DNA of 64,000 bases, taken from NCBI GenBank assembly GCA_031216915.1, contig CM062296.1, positions 669,556,753-669,620,752 of the forward strand, in the 5' to 3' direction. Positions 30,217 to 41,165 of this stretch are shown here, in pieces. The notes beneath the pieces are model-generated. The model did not search any database. It saw only the letters and a program-made list of their open reading frames with translations, and was not told where the DNA came from. This stretch comes from Pictodentalium vernedei (taxonomy: Eukaryota; Mollusca; Scaphopoda; Dentaliida; Dentaliidae). A program made the position numbers and the translations under genes. Position 1 is the stretch's first letter. Every line of letters begins with the position of its first letter.

Positions 30217-30693
30217 CCGAATCGACGTTTCGCACCGATCAGATTACCGACCAGCGAACGTTCCATCTTCTCTCTCCTGGTCGGATTCGATATGCCTCTC
30301 AATTTCCCCAACATGTTTTTATTGCAGACGTCGTTGTGAGTCTTGGTGTCGGATGTTTGGCGTAGCACAGATCATGATCACACGTGGCCGCGTCCACCCT
30401 ATTCACAGGTTTGCTCCAAGATTTGGGTGTCAGATCGGCGTTGAGTCTCTTGTTCAATTTCGTTCCGGGTCCAGTGAAACTGTGACCGGGCAGATGCATT
30501 TCGAAAGGTAGATTATTGATCATTTTATTCACGATGCCTTTACCTTTGCTCGCGTTCTTTTTTTTTTGACGAATCTAGTCTTGACAGAACCACACACGTC
30601 GCAAATTCCGTGAAGCATCTGTCTGTCGTTTTTAGTTCACACTTCTCTAGAATTACTCGTCTCGGTAACTCTCTTACACTTTACGCAATACAT
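30162..30693 (-). pseudogene. Zinc-ribbon/PLA2 protein, copy B (frameshifts)
   Basis: The gene corresponds to 3867-4298 of copy A plus its natural C-terminus. A T run of 10 instead of 8 (about 30558) and a one-base loss near 30351 shift the frame. The PLA2 motif DHDLCYAKH and the calcium-loop-like GPGTKLNKR are still readable. The C-terminal part runs on through GAKRRFGWG into a Lys-rich end that closes at 30162, overlapping the integrase ATG in another frame. Confidence 0.75.
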
Positions 30694-30765
30694 TTTTAAG
30701 AGTTATTTAAATTAATTTCGTTTTTTTTTTATTTTATATATAAATTTAATAATTAATTAATTCTG

Positions 30766-30790
30766 TTCTTCTATATATATTTTTTTTTCA
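30766..30790 (-). promoter_or_regulatory. TATA-like stretch before the PLA2 gene, copy B
   Basis: A short TATATATA run about 75-85 bases before the zinc-ribbon/PLA2 start at 30693; shorter than the run in copy A. Confidence 0.3.
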
Positions 30791-31443
30791 ATCGCTGCTC
30801 TTGAGTTCTATCATCTTACTGAATTCCTCCCAGGCCTCTTTCCTCCCCTTTTCCACGAGAGAATCCTTCATCTCTTCCTTGATGATCTGACGAGTCTTGA
30901 TTCTCACGGCTTCTTTCATGGCATCGTATTCTCGCTCAATATCGCGAAGTATTCTCCGTCCGATATCCTACCGTCTTTCAACGCCATAGAGATCATTTTG
31001 GATATCGTGTCGATCTTGGAGTCGGCCAAGACGCGAATCTTGTCGTGTTTCCTCGCCTTCAGATATAATTTCCTACTCAAAAAGTTTCCGAGCGTGCTAA
31101 ACAATCCGGCGGCGAGAGCCACTCCTTCTATGGTCAACATGATCGGAATGCCGACCACAGTCGACAAAAATCCAATGCCGGCCGCGTGTAAACCCAGGGA
31201 AATCGTGATGAGTGTCGTGTCGATCGCATTGACGAATGTCACGAAATGCGAATACTTCTTCTTGAGGGAACGACGAGAATCTCTCTCTCGAATTAGATAC
31301 TCTTGGATTCTATTGATTTGATCGATGCGATACCTCTCTCCTCTTTCTCTTTCTTCTAGCGACGGTGCCGTCGGCAAAACGTCGATCGGCTTCTCGTCCT
31401 CGTCGTCCACTAACGTCGGATACAATTTATTTCTGGTTCCCAT
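30788..31443 (-). pseudogene. Polinton membrane protein, copy B (7-base deletion)
   Basis: Same protein as 4401-5063. The open part is 175 codons (31443-30916) and includes the two hydrophobic segments (ITISLGLHAAGIGFLS and IEGVALAAGLFSTLG). A 7-base deletion near 30930 shifts the frame, and the product ends in three unrelated residues. The remaining 40 or so codons continue in another frame to the stop at 30788. Function unknown. Confidence 0.7.
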
Positions 31444-31537
31444 TTTTTGTTTTTTTCTTCTAATATTAGATAAAAATTTTATGTGTGTATTTATTTTTAT
31501 TTTCTATTCTCCCTTATTTTATATCAACGAAAAAAAC

Positions 31538-31912
31538 TTAGACGTATGCTTCATTCAGCAATAATTTCTTGATGCATCCCTTGTCTTCTAAAGTCAAACT
31601 TTTACGCGCCAATTTCAGTTCTTCCGAATCTGTAGGCTTGTCTTGATTCTTACAGAAGACTAATCACTTCCAAAACGTGATCACATCATTGAATCTAACG
31701 CGTTCGAACGCTGGTTCGAAATACATGACGACCATATCTTCCCTTTCCATCGTCAGACACGAATGATTCTCGTGATCGAAGTCTAGATAATCCCGACATC
31801 TGACGCATCGTTCTAACAAGATGGGACGTAGTTCTTCGTTCACGCAGATTGCGTATGCTCTCATCAGCATGTTTAAAAGAAACCTCGCTCTAATAGTCTG
31901 AGAATCGCTCAT
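31538..31912 (-). pseudogene. Small Cys-rich protein, copy B (one nonsense codon)
   Basis: The frame would have 124 codons from 31912 to TAA at 31538-31540. A TGA at 31664-31666, where copy A has AGA, ends it at residue 82. The possible metal site CVRCRDYLDFDHENHSC is before the stop. The C-terminal part (LEDKGC, then LLNEAYV) shows the natural end that copy A has lost by a frameshift. Family not recognised. Confidence 0.6.
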
Positions 31913-31993
31913 GATTTACGTATTTTTTTTTTATTATCTATTCAATTTGATATATTCATTTTTCTAAATAACTATTATTTATATATTTTTTTT

Positions 31994-32007
31994 CTCTCCT
32001 ATATATA
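31994..32007 (-). promoter_or_regulatory. TATA-like promoter of the Cys-rich gene, copy B
   Basis: TATATATAGGAGAG on the minus strand, 82-95 bases before the gene start and mirror image of 18441-18454. Confidence 0.5.
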
Positions 32008-32035
32008 TCGATCACTTTTTTTTATTTATTTCCTC

Positions 32036-32124
32036 GGGGTATTCCCCCCGCTCACGTCAGAAATGGAAGCGTTCGACAGTTGTTCGTCAAGTTTTTTGGA
32101 GGAAAAAAAATCCGGAAATTCCCC
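32036..32124. promoter_or_regulatory. kappaB-like modules, right TIR of copy B
   Basis: GGGGTATTCCCC at 32036-32047 followed by ACGTCA, and GGAAATTCCCC at 32114-32124 followed by an altered half site. This is the region triplicated in copy A. Confidence 0.4.
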
Positions 32125-32238
32125 CCACCCCACGACGAAGGGAGATAACTCTGTATGATCGAGTTTATGAGAATCGAGCAATCCGATCGGTCAATTGGCG
32201 GAGAATCGAGCGATCTGATCGGTCGATTAGCTGAGTTT

Positions 32239-32275
32239 GGAAATTCCCACTATGGGAATTCCCCTAATGACGTCA
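32239..32275. promoter_or_regulatory. kappaB-like sites and CRE, right TIR of copy B
   Basis: GGAAATTCCC at 32239-32248, GGGAATTCCCC at 32254-32264 and TGACGTCA at 32268-32275, mirror of the left TIR set. Confidence 0.5.
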
Positions 32276-32309
32276 TAAATGGGAAAAACCCACCGCCTCA
32301 AAAACAATA

Positions 32310-32340
32310 GAGAATTCTGGACCACTGGTCTAGAATTCTC
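32310..32340. repeat. Subterminal palindrome, right TIR of copy B
   Basis: GAGAATTCT and AGAATTCTC pair around GACC-ACT-GGTC. A related half motif, GAGATTTCAAGACCACTG, lies at 32559-32576, and another, inverted, just before the end of the element. Confidence 0.75.
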
Positions 32341-32691
32341 AAACCGTTTTTTGATGCTAGCCTAGAATTTTTTGCTCGCGTTCACCAAAGATGGATTGAT
32401 GGTCTGATCTGCGATGGGAACGTCGACAAAAAATTTAAAGTAAAAGAAAAAAGTGAAAATGTACAATTTCACCTTTTTTTTTAAAAACGCGTGACATTCA
32501 ACGTTCACCACGAGTATTTGAACGTTAAAAGTGCGATCTAGGAGTCACAAAAAACATGGAGATTTCAAGACCACTGAACATTTTTGTGAACAAGCGTGCG
32601 ATTTAACACTGAATCCCACGTTGGTAAACGCATCGTGTACACGTACATGTACAAAGTGGTCGTGAACTCTCCATATATACCTACTGTCATT

Positions 32692-33065
32692 CTCCCTGTT
32701 GCCCTAATGTTAGACCTCGATACTACTAATCTACCGAATGCATTGTATTATACTATGACAGGTATAGGTAACATCTAATGTAATGCCAATGGTGCGGTAA
32801 ACCGTGGTGGTCTAGTGCGATAGTATTGGATGTACGGTCTTCACTACTGGTTCAATGCTAACTCTTAGTACTATTGATCCAGTCAAGGCATTATACTATC
32901 CTACAGTTGGTATAGGTTGTGTGTATTGCTATGACAAGAGGTATTTCGGAGTAGGGGTGGGGATAATGCATGGTTGTCTAGTGCGGGGTAGTTTAAGGTG
33001 TAGTGTTTGTACCTCTGTTGGTCAACTGTTAATCTTTGGTACTACTAACCCATCGAATGATTGAA
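32692..33065. repeat. Satellite monomers right of Polinton copy B
   Basis: About two monomers of roughly 170 bp continue the satellite interrupted at 17765 (TACTACTAATCTACCGAATGC, CATTATACTATCCTACAG, TAGGGGTGGGGATAATGCA). Confidence 0.6.
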
Positions 33066-33569
33066 TACTGAAAGTCACTAAAACCTTCGGGCATTCGGTT
33101 CCCATTGATCTATTCCAATTTCTTGTCATTTGTCCTCGGGTGCATGAAAGGAGTGATATATCCAGTTGTTCGCCGGAAAAACCTGACCACTCAGTTTGAA
33201 ATGTAAAAGCGCACCCTAAAAATAAATACGCTCTTTAAAGAAATAGATTCGACAAGTGCGCCAGAACGGAGAGACGTGATTTTGTTACGTTTGTATCAAA
33301 AATAAAAGAGAAACACCCATAAAACCGTGTATATAAAGAGGAAAGTTTACTTTAATGTCGTGCTTGCTATGTGGATAGCGCCATTGTGTAGAAATATGTG
33401 ACTTTAAACACAAATAAATAAATAAAAAAATAAAAATAAAAAATAAATAAATAAATAAATAAATAAATAAATATTACGTAATAATAATAAATAAATGTTA
33501 ACAACCATCTGCCCCCCCCCCCCCCCCCTCTTCGTTTTCGCCGAAACTGTGTGCTATAATGTGTAAAGA
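33066..33569. other. Spacer with a SINE tail, AAAT repeats and a C run
   Basis: 33384-33430 matches the 3' end of the SINE family (GCCATTGTGTAGAAATATGTG, then TTTAAACACAAATAAATAA read in parts). It runs into (AAAT)n to about 33490 and a run of about 18 C at 33512-33530. No gene. Confidence 0.5.
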
Positions 33570-33571
33570 TA

Positions 33572-35129
33572 CTACTCAAAGTTTGCTAAGCACCAAGTAT
33601 ATCCAACTACCTGTTTTACGTTTTAGTTGAAATATTGTAATCGAAAGTGTATATATTTTTTTATTTAATTATATCTTTAATGATTTAAGTACAGAAATTA
33701 AGATTTTATTTGTGTTTGACATTATTTTTTAGCTTTTAAATACGATAACCATAGAAAATGGATATTATTGGTGAAAGAAAAGTTTTTTCAATTTGCCAAA
33801 AAGTTGACGGAGCGAATTGGTATGGGTTCAATATCGAGTATGAGACCCATTACTGTTAATTACAGTTTGACAACGCCTTCTCATGCTCCCAATCAGGTTC
33901 CTGGTGGTTCTTTGTGGGATGTTGTTCCATTCTTAGACCAGCATGCCACCAAGCTCCTGGACACTACATGGCTGGACTGGACGGGCTGAAATTGCAAGCT
34001 GCAACTCATTCCAGACATGTTCGATTTGATTGAGGTCAGAGGATTTTGCTGGCCAGTCCATGCGCTCAATCCTCTCCCTCTGTTAGTACCCCCGACAGCA
34101 TGGGCAACATGAGGGCGGGCATTATCGTCCATCAGAATGAATCCATCACCCACTGCACCTGCATACAATCTGACGTGGACATCCAGGATCTCATCAATAT
34201 ACCGCTCTGCAGTCAATGTACCACGTTCAAGGACACAGAGCACTGTACGTCCGTCCCTGCTGATGCAACCCAGACCATTATTGACCCTCCACCATAGCGG
34301 TCGTGCTCAGCACTGTTGGCTGCATTGAATCGCTCTCATGGGCTTCTCCATACCCTAGAACGCCTACATGTGTGGTTTAGGCGGCACCTTGACTTATCTG
34401 CAAAAAGGACAGGTCGCCAATCTTCTCTGGTTCATCTAACGTGGTCCATGGCCCATTCATGTCGTGCCTAGTGGTGGTTCTGGGACAGCGGAATGCGAAT
34501 ACATTGTCTTCTCGATCGGAGACCACCTTCGTGCAACCTTGGCCGGATAGACTGCGTCGAAACATTTACCCCCGATGCATTCTGAAGGTCACTGCGAATG
34601 CTGTGGCAAAGCGGTTCCTACGGGCCTGAATGATCAAAAACCGGTCTTCAGCTGCAGATGTTGCCCTGTCTCTGCCACCACCATGTCGTCTTATTGGTGT
34701 GCTATACTATTGAAATCTTGCCAAGGCTCTGGTGATCACCGTATGGTGCACACCAAGGGCTTCACCAACCTGACGATGGGTAGCCCCTTGCTCCACCATC
34801 CCCAAGCAAATGCTTCAAGCAAATATCTTCTTACATTTGCATTTGCCATATTCAGTCATTAAATCACAAGGGTTTGTGTTGAAATGAAGATTGAATACCC
34901 TACACAAGTCATGTACATGTAGACAGTACACAAAAACATCATGGAAATCAAGGGGTGCATGCTATCCATGACTGTCACGAAACGTCTGCCTGTCAAGAGA
35001 GCTAATGTAAACACTGGGGGCCATCTCAATACATTCCTCAATCAAATCCACCAAAAATATCGCAAATATGCCACAAGCAAATTTCATAATGATGTGTCAA
35101 ATATTTAGTGCTTAGCAAACTTTGAGTAG
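33572..35129 (-). mobile_element. Tc1/mariner-type transposon, inactive
   Basis: The TIRs begin CTACTCAAAGTTTGCTAAGC and are flanked by TA on each side (33570-33571 and 35130-35131). The length of 1558 bp is normal for Tc1. The transposase on the minus strand is broken many times. Confidence 0.85.
33895..34850 (-). pseudogene. Tc1-like transposase remnant
   Basis: Read on the minus strand over several frames: an N-terminal helix-turn-helix (QGATHRQVGEALGVHH-like, about 34780), a VLFADKSRCRL block where the first catalytic Asp belongs, HDRYGGGSIMVW, then ERGTLTAERYIDEILDVHVR and ILMDDNARPHVAH with the second Asp (34243-34080), and finally a DWPAKSSDLN-type block carrying the Glu. The order is that of DD34E Tc1 transposases. 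Stops and frameshifts throughout show it is long dead. Confidence 0.8.
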
Positions 35130-35131
35130 TA

Positions 35132-36341
35132 TATTAACCAATCCTGCTATGAAGACCAGACCAGGAAAACGGGCGAGAGGCATAAAAATACTGATTTTCC
35201 ACACCGATTGAATTCGGTCTGAACTGGAGAAAGGGCCGGAACGTTGGTCATTTATCACTGATCTACAGAAAACTCTCAACTCGTCCTCTGCTCTGTGCCC
35301 ATCCTTCATTTTTCTGTACCTGGTAGCACTCGGATATAAAATGTTTTATATTTATGAATATAAAAACAAAACTGGCGCCTGCTTCTTGCTTTTGGAACAG
35401 AATCTCTCTTTTTTCTAAAATGAATTCATGAGATCCCCTGAACAGCTATCATTTTGACATTTCCAGTTCCTTTAACCTAATGGTTCGGCAAATCAGATTG
35501 TGATGTGGGACAGTTTTCTGGCTTGCGGATCATTAGATTACAATTCTGCGACTAGACCTTTATTTTCCGAAACGTATTCTTAACACCAAACCGTTTATTT
35601 ATGACACATCCATTAAACTTTAAACCCTTGTATTTAACGAAGTCACCGCTATGACATGATTATTTCTGTATTCAACTGGTGATGTTCAAGCCGGAACTTT
35701 TTTCCAGCACCTTTTATATATACACGTTCCTTTCCCATCAAGTCATTTGTTACGCTTTTAAAAGTTTCCAAATTTCGTTATACAATTTTTTGGATCGTCT
35801 GTCGCGTAGTGTGAAAATGAAAACGTCCAAAGCAAAATAAAGTCGGTTCACAAAGAAACTTAGTTAACCAAAAATGAGATAATATTAAAGAAAGAAAACC
35901 CTTTCATTTCCAACCACAACAAAAATCCAGTCCTGTGGCCGTCTCGTCTCCGGATCCCGTTTTATCTAAATTGGTCAACTTTATTTCGATAAATCTTCGG
36001 ACATCTTGACATGCTTCGAACTTCTTTTAAAAAAGTCTCTCCCAGCTGTTTTGCCAATCTTTCCAAATTTGTACTTATATTTTTAATATCAGTAATAACC
36101 ACCAAATGGTTAGGCATGAATGGAACCAGCCGAAGAGAAACACCGACATGAATTTCAACAAACACGCCCGCCCAATAGAAAAGATAACGAATGTATTCAG
36201 ACTGGTCCTCAAAAGGTTGTTTTGACTTTTTACAGCTTCAAACAAAACAAACGGGTTCTTCACATTTGGGTTTACACATCGGAATTAAAATTTGTTTATT
36301 TAAATGAATTTTAATGCATGGGGTGTGTAATAAACACAGAC
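35132..36341. other. Flanking DNA, nothing recognised
   Basis: AT-rich DNA without a supported gene or repeat. Confidence 0.4.
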
Positions 36342-36534
36342 CGCGATGTGTGCTTGAATCGGTGGGTGTTTTACATAACTTCTTGGAATGGCGTAGTCAT
36401 ATTTCGCGAGAGCCTTCGGCTCTCGCGAAATATGACTACGCCATCCTAACGAGTTATATACGGCTCTCGCGAAATATGAGTACGCCATTTCAGCGAGTTA
36501 TGTAAAACACCCACCGATTCAAACACACATCGCG
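36342..36534. repeat. 193 bp fold-back with an internally duplicated arm
   Basis: Outer arms CGCGATGTGTGCTTGAATCGG and its complement differ at one base. The inner arm GGCTCTCGCGAAATATGACT pairs around TTC; a second copy of it follows on the right side (GGCTCTCGCGAAATATGAGT). Confidence 0.75.
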
Positions 36535-38414
36535 TTCTGTCGAGGCCGACAAGGCGTTCTGATAGAACATAATGTATCTATGGTGCAAATAGGTTATGAA
36601 ATGTTAATATTTAGTAATTCCCATTTCTCAGTTTGTGGGGATATGGAGTCTGAATGAAAGCTGTAGATCTATTATGTTCTTAGATGTCACTCAAAAACTG
36701 TCGCCCGAAACCCTGCACGAAGGCACAACCTGCTACCCCATACGCTTAGGGTGAAAATTTGTCTTCTTGAGATGTCAGTGACTTTAATATTAAAATGTAA
36801 TCGATGGTGGTCGACGAACAATAATTTATTTCCAAACACAGTGAAGCGCACGTGAATATACCAAAACCCCTCAGGGATGGACACCAGACAATCGGGGAAA
36901 TTACACACACTAAATCAAGAACTCAATTTTCTGCAAATTTCCCAATCCATACTTTTCCTAGGATGTGGAATACAATAGAACCATCGGTTCAAAACTATTC
37001 CAGATCACTATTCAAAAAGTCTTAAACGGAGCAATTCTTGAATTTATACCCTCATCACGTCAGCTGTAATAATCCTGCTTGTTCCGACTGTATGTCTTAG
37101 CTCTGTTATCTCAACACCTGACCCAAAAGAGAATAATTCAAAATTTTCATTCAAAATTTTCTTTTTGCAACTACAAATATACTGTTGTCGGGATTGTATC
37201 ACTTTTCACATATAATTTGTTTGTTTTTTGTTTGTTTTTTTTTTCTGTTCTATTTTTTTTAGTGGGGGGGGGGGGTGGCGGGAAGACAGCCCTTGTGGCT
37301 ACGCCATCTCCCGTTAGTGCAATCATGTATTTGAGATTAATGTATGTTGCTGACCTTGTTTGTATTTGTAGCATGTTGTACTACGAAATAAATAAATCAT
37401 TCATTCATTCATTCATTGGATATCTCTTAAATAAATAACCCTGTTACCTTAATATAGGTTCCAAACACAAAACCATTTACCATACCCTCAGTAGAAAATC
37501 GGCCTACTAATTTTATATAGGTTATAGAGCAGACCACTGTTAATTTAATAAAAAAAGGTCTTGCAGTGTGTTGAGAAATTATCCGGACAATCACCAGATT
37601 CCCCTTGTTTGTAGATCTTTTTGACCTCGGTATATCCAATACGGTCATTTAATCTGTTATGCAGGTCTAATAGTCCGACAGCCAATGCACCGTTGTGTGT
37701 TTTAGCGTCTAAAGTTTTTTCTCAGCGAATTATGGTTGTCCACAACGCCCATTTGAATCGGCTGGCCTTTTGTCAGCCTTGAGGAATTTGTGATATTTCG
37801 GTTTTTAAAAATGGCTGTAAAAATGGCGGCCATGTTTACAAACAGGAGGATTTTAACCAAAGTGGAGTGTTAATTGAAACAAACTAGCATCTTTCTTATC
37901 CAAGAGATACACCTTTTTAATTTTGTGCAAAAATCAGACTACCTAAATCCAACATGGCGGATAAAATGGAGATAAAATTAAGAAAAATCGATTTATTTTC
38001 GCAAATTTCACCAATTTGTTACAGATTACTAGTGCAATGATGGTCATAGTGACCAGTGTTTGTGATAGACAATCACATGACAGCAATGTTCAGTCATTTC
38101 CACAAATATCGCCCGTAAATTATCAATGATAGCATTGGTATTAAAAATATTAGAAACAGAGAGTCCTGGCATATGGTACGACAAGAAAGATTATATAGAC
38201 CACTAGGTAGTTTCAAAAATTGGTAAGTATCCAAAAGTATAACAAAAAGACGTCCAGATGTAATGTACAATATGGTATTTTCTAAAACTTTAGGCAATGA
38301 TTAATCTTCGTTTTCAGTAGGGCTCGCCGGTAACCCCTCTCGTCTGTTCGTTACAACACTCAGTGTTGCAGCGCTTGCAAACCGTGAGGCAACACAGCTG
38401 CACCTTGACGTCTC
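36535..38414. other. Flanking DNA, no gene seen
   Basis: Contains a G run at 37263-37275, (ATTC)n at 37397-37417 and otherwise no recognised element. Confidence 0.4.
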
Positions 38415-38480
38415 GTCGCCTGAGTGCCAGAATGTCCTATGTCCCCTATGGGACATAGGACATTCTAGCACTCAGGCGAC
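38415..38480. repeat. Hairpin element, family 1 copy
   Basis: GTCGCCTGAGTGC and AGAATGTCCTATGTCCC pair with their complements around CTAT. Relatives are at 41473-41540 and 61606-61672. Confidence 0.7.
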
Positions 38481-38639
38481 GGTCTTGCATGGTGGTTTGC
38501 TGGAACACGAACATCAAATGAATTTTAAGATATTGTCAGATGCTAGCGATACATTGTGAGGCAGAGTCAATGGGAGAAGTGACTTCGCCTTCTCGTCTCC
38601 AAAAAAACCCCATAATTTGTAGGTTTCATTTTGGGTAGG

Positions 38640-39850
38640 TCCGAATGCAGTGCATGTTTCCAAATGCACGCTTGCATGTGGCCCCGTTTGACGTCCTCTG
38701 TAAACGACTCAGTACTTGCTCCTGGTCGTCCTACTTTGGGATAATGTCACGATGCTTCTCAACAGTGGCACCAATTTCTATCACAGACCTATCCCTAATG
38801 GGTGACTCCATAAACATGGGAGATGTTATATTCTGTTCCAGATAGTGATGCAGAAGTAGGGTATACACATCTGTGTCGTCTGCATGGACGACAACCTGCT
38901 TTTAGTCATGCATAGCAGTCCCATTGCCTGTTGAACTATAATATTATCAGCTTGTTTGTGACTGGTGTAGTCACCCCTTTTTATGAGGACATCTTTGTTA
39001 ATTTCAGATGGAACGTTGTCTTGGATAGTAACGACAAGTTTGTGCTCCTTAGTACTTTCACCACCAAAACTCTTATGTGAATTGAAATACTGACAAATTA
39101 TACTGATGAGCTGCCGTTTATTCTCAGTACGGTCAGCATAAGTTTCTGAGACGACGATACTGATGTTGCGCTCAACCTGAATTCTCGGCAACATCTTTCA
39201 GCACTCCCGTGAGTCATTGTACAACTTTTCGTACTGAACTCGTTGTACCTGTCGAAAATAAGATAAACGTCGTCCAACAACAACTTCTGTTTCACAGATT
39301 TTTGAAAGTTTTCAACGAAACCCAGCACCAAAGGACTACGAAGTTTATTCGGTGCCGGTCAGAGAGAAATTCAGAGTAGAACACATCCATCAATTACCGT
39401 GCAAACATCTACGCCTGTCTGTGTGGATTTCCTTGCTGATATTGTACACGCAGTTCTTGTTTTGAGGTCTGATGCCGATTTTGGTATATGCAAATCACTA
39501 GCTTCATTGAACAGTGCAGTTGGAACTGGCGCCAGCTCATAAGAGATCGCTTCCTTGATGTCAATATCTCTCATACTCGATTGAAGACCCATTACCCTTG
39601 AATAAATCAAGCTGCAATCATCACCGTGAGTCACCTACTTTTATAACCTCCTTCGTGACGGTCATTGTCACCACTGGTGTGGACATTGTGTCATAAAACC
39701 CGGCTGGTAACCGCCTCTCGAACTCAACCATCTCCTCTTGACCCAGAGCTGTGGCGATGTAAACATTTACGGACGCTGGCTCAATCCTACCAGTGGCGAT
39801 ATTCACGACTTCGCTCGGGTGATGCTTCGAATTCAAGGGATTGATAACTA
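38640..39850 (-). pseudogene. PIN/Asteroid-like repeated gene, broken
   Basis: Blocks on the minus strand in order: a LPAGFYDTMSTPVVTMTVTK block (about 39690), APVPTALFNEASDL and VIDGCVLL (about 39380-39530), DDVYLIFDRYNEFSTK (about 39240), then a KLVVTIQDNVP and QADNIIVQQA block (38930-39060), and finally a HADDTDVYTLLLHHYLEQ block near 38860. The paired acidic motifs (VYLIFDRY and DDTDV) recall Asteroid/XPG-type nuclease folds, and the family is repeated in many invertebrate genomes. The frame changes at least three times. A shorter relative lies at 16371-16690. Assignment is from memory of motifs. Confidence 0.55.
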
Positions 39851-40543
39851 CGTCCAGTTTGCTCCTGAGGCCATCTCGATCAAGTTTATCTTTATCATGC
39901 AGCCGCGATTCTGCTCTTGGCTTTTTCTTTGTGGAACCGATTTAATCTCAAATTCACACCGGGATCCCTCAGTCGAGAAACGTCACTCACAAAACGGTCG
40001 CACGTATGAAGACCGAGTGCCAAGACTTTGAGAGTTTGTGGTTTCAAAGTGATACCGATTATTTCAGATTTACCATTTCCATAACGCATGAATGTGGTAT
40101 TGACTTACATGTCGCTCCAAATTCCATTCCAAATTCCATCTTTTTGTCTCATTACATGATTCCCTTTCATGAAATGTTCGAGAATGTCTTGGGGCAAAGC
40201 TTGCATCTCTCGTAAATATCAAAGGCCATATCTAGCATAATCAACGCTCATTATGTAACGATTTCCGTGTTTACGCACATTGTGTGGATCAGGAAATGAT
40301 ACGGGTGGGTTCTACGCCAGTTTGGGTCATGAAATTCGCGCTAAATCTTTCAAATGTTCGAAACGTGATTTTTTCGGTCATATTTGCTGCTATGTCATTC
40401 GGACCTAATATTTAAAATTCCCGAAGGCTGACAGGAAGCCAGCCGACGGAATATTGATGTCGAAATTATCCGAAACTACCGAGCAAAAAGCTTTTGACGC
40501 CAAAACACGCACAAGTAAAAAAGTGGGTTTGGCTGCCGGACTA
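39851..40543. other. Flanking DNA, possibly the upstream part of the same decayed gene
   Basis: No block I can name. Short open frames on both strands are not convincing. Confidence 0.3.
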
Positions 40544-41165
40544 TAATTCGAATTTGGGAATTGTTTTTCGTCCTTGGTTTGGGGTAGGGGTAGGGGTAGG
40601 GAGGCAGCCAACTAAGCTATACAATTGTCTGTTAAAACATGCGTCTTGCAACCCCATTAAAGCACTATACACTGCAAACAAATATGCCTGTACTTGCAGG
40701 TCAAACTACATAAACCTTATATGAAAGACAATCTTCAAATGAACTCATAGTGATGATGAAGCGTCGGTATAATAAAATTAACCCTTTACCTAACGTAACG
40801 GCCAAAACCGGCCAGCGCTATTCTCAAAAATCGACAATTAATTTTCATTATTTTTTTTCATTTTTTGTCTCAAAAACATAGGTTATGACCCCTCGTTGGA
40901 ACGAGCTCGTTGAGCTCGTTCCAACGAGGGGTCATAACCTATGTTTTTGAGACAAAAAATGAGAAAAAATAGTTATTCAAGAATTTTTTTTGCAAGTGTC
41001 GTCTGCTTTTCATGTTAGGTAAAGGGTTAAGCCATCATATAGTGTATTCCTATACGCGTACACATTTAAAATATCAATATAGATATCACATAAGATATGT
41101 GTGTAGACTCAAACATTGTGAAGCCTAAGGTCTGTTATATACGTCGCTCTACTGTCGCGTCGAAT
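40544..41165. repeat. Segmental duplication, unit 1 (contains a MITE)
   Basis: Matches 41854-42190: AATTCGAATTTGGGAATTG, CCCCATTAAAGCACTATA, CAAACAAATATGCCTGTA and ACTCAAACATTGTGA occur in the same order in both. Unit 1 has a 245 bp MITE at TTAA; unit 2 does not. Confidence 0.75.
40782..41026. mobile_element. piggyBac-like MITE, copy 1 (complete)
   Basis: Ends CCCTTTACCTAAC / GTTAGGTAAAGGG, flanked by TTAA at 40778-40781 and 41027-41030. The centre is a near-perfect palindrome of about 100 bp (CATAGGTTATGACCCCTCG with its complement). An empty site exists at 42098-42101. Confidence 0.85.

Larger units (their letters stand above)
17766..32685 (+). mobile_element. Complete Maverick/Polinton copy B, 14.9 kb
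   Basis: It starts AGTAGGTATATATGG and ends CCATATATACCTACT, bounded by perfect 6 bp duplications GTCATT at 17760-17765 and 32686-32691. TIRs are about 700 bp. The AG...CT ends, 6 bp duplication, size and gene set (protein-primed polymerase B, RVE integrase, adenain-like protease, packaging ATPase, capsid-like protein) define a Polinton. Plus-strand genes fill 18526-27725, minus-strand genes 27927-31912. Confidence 0.97.
31985..32685. repeat. Right terminal inverted repeat of Polinton copy B
   Basis: Inverse of 17766-18465 with few differences. Followed directly by GTCATT (32686-32691), the right target duplication. Confidence 0.93.

Noticed and set aside
35132..36341. Short frames around 35112-36263
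   Set aside because: No motif, no codon pattern and no neighbour context.
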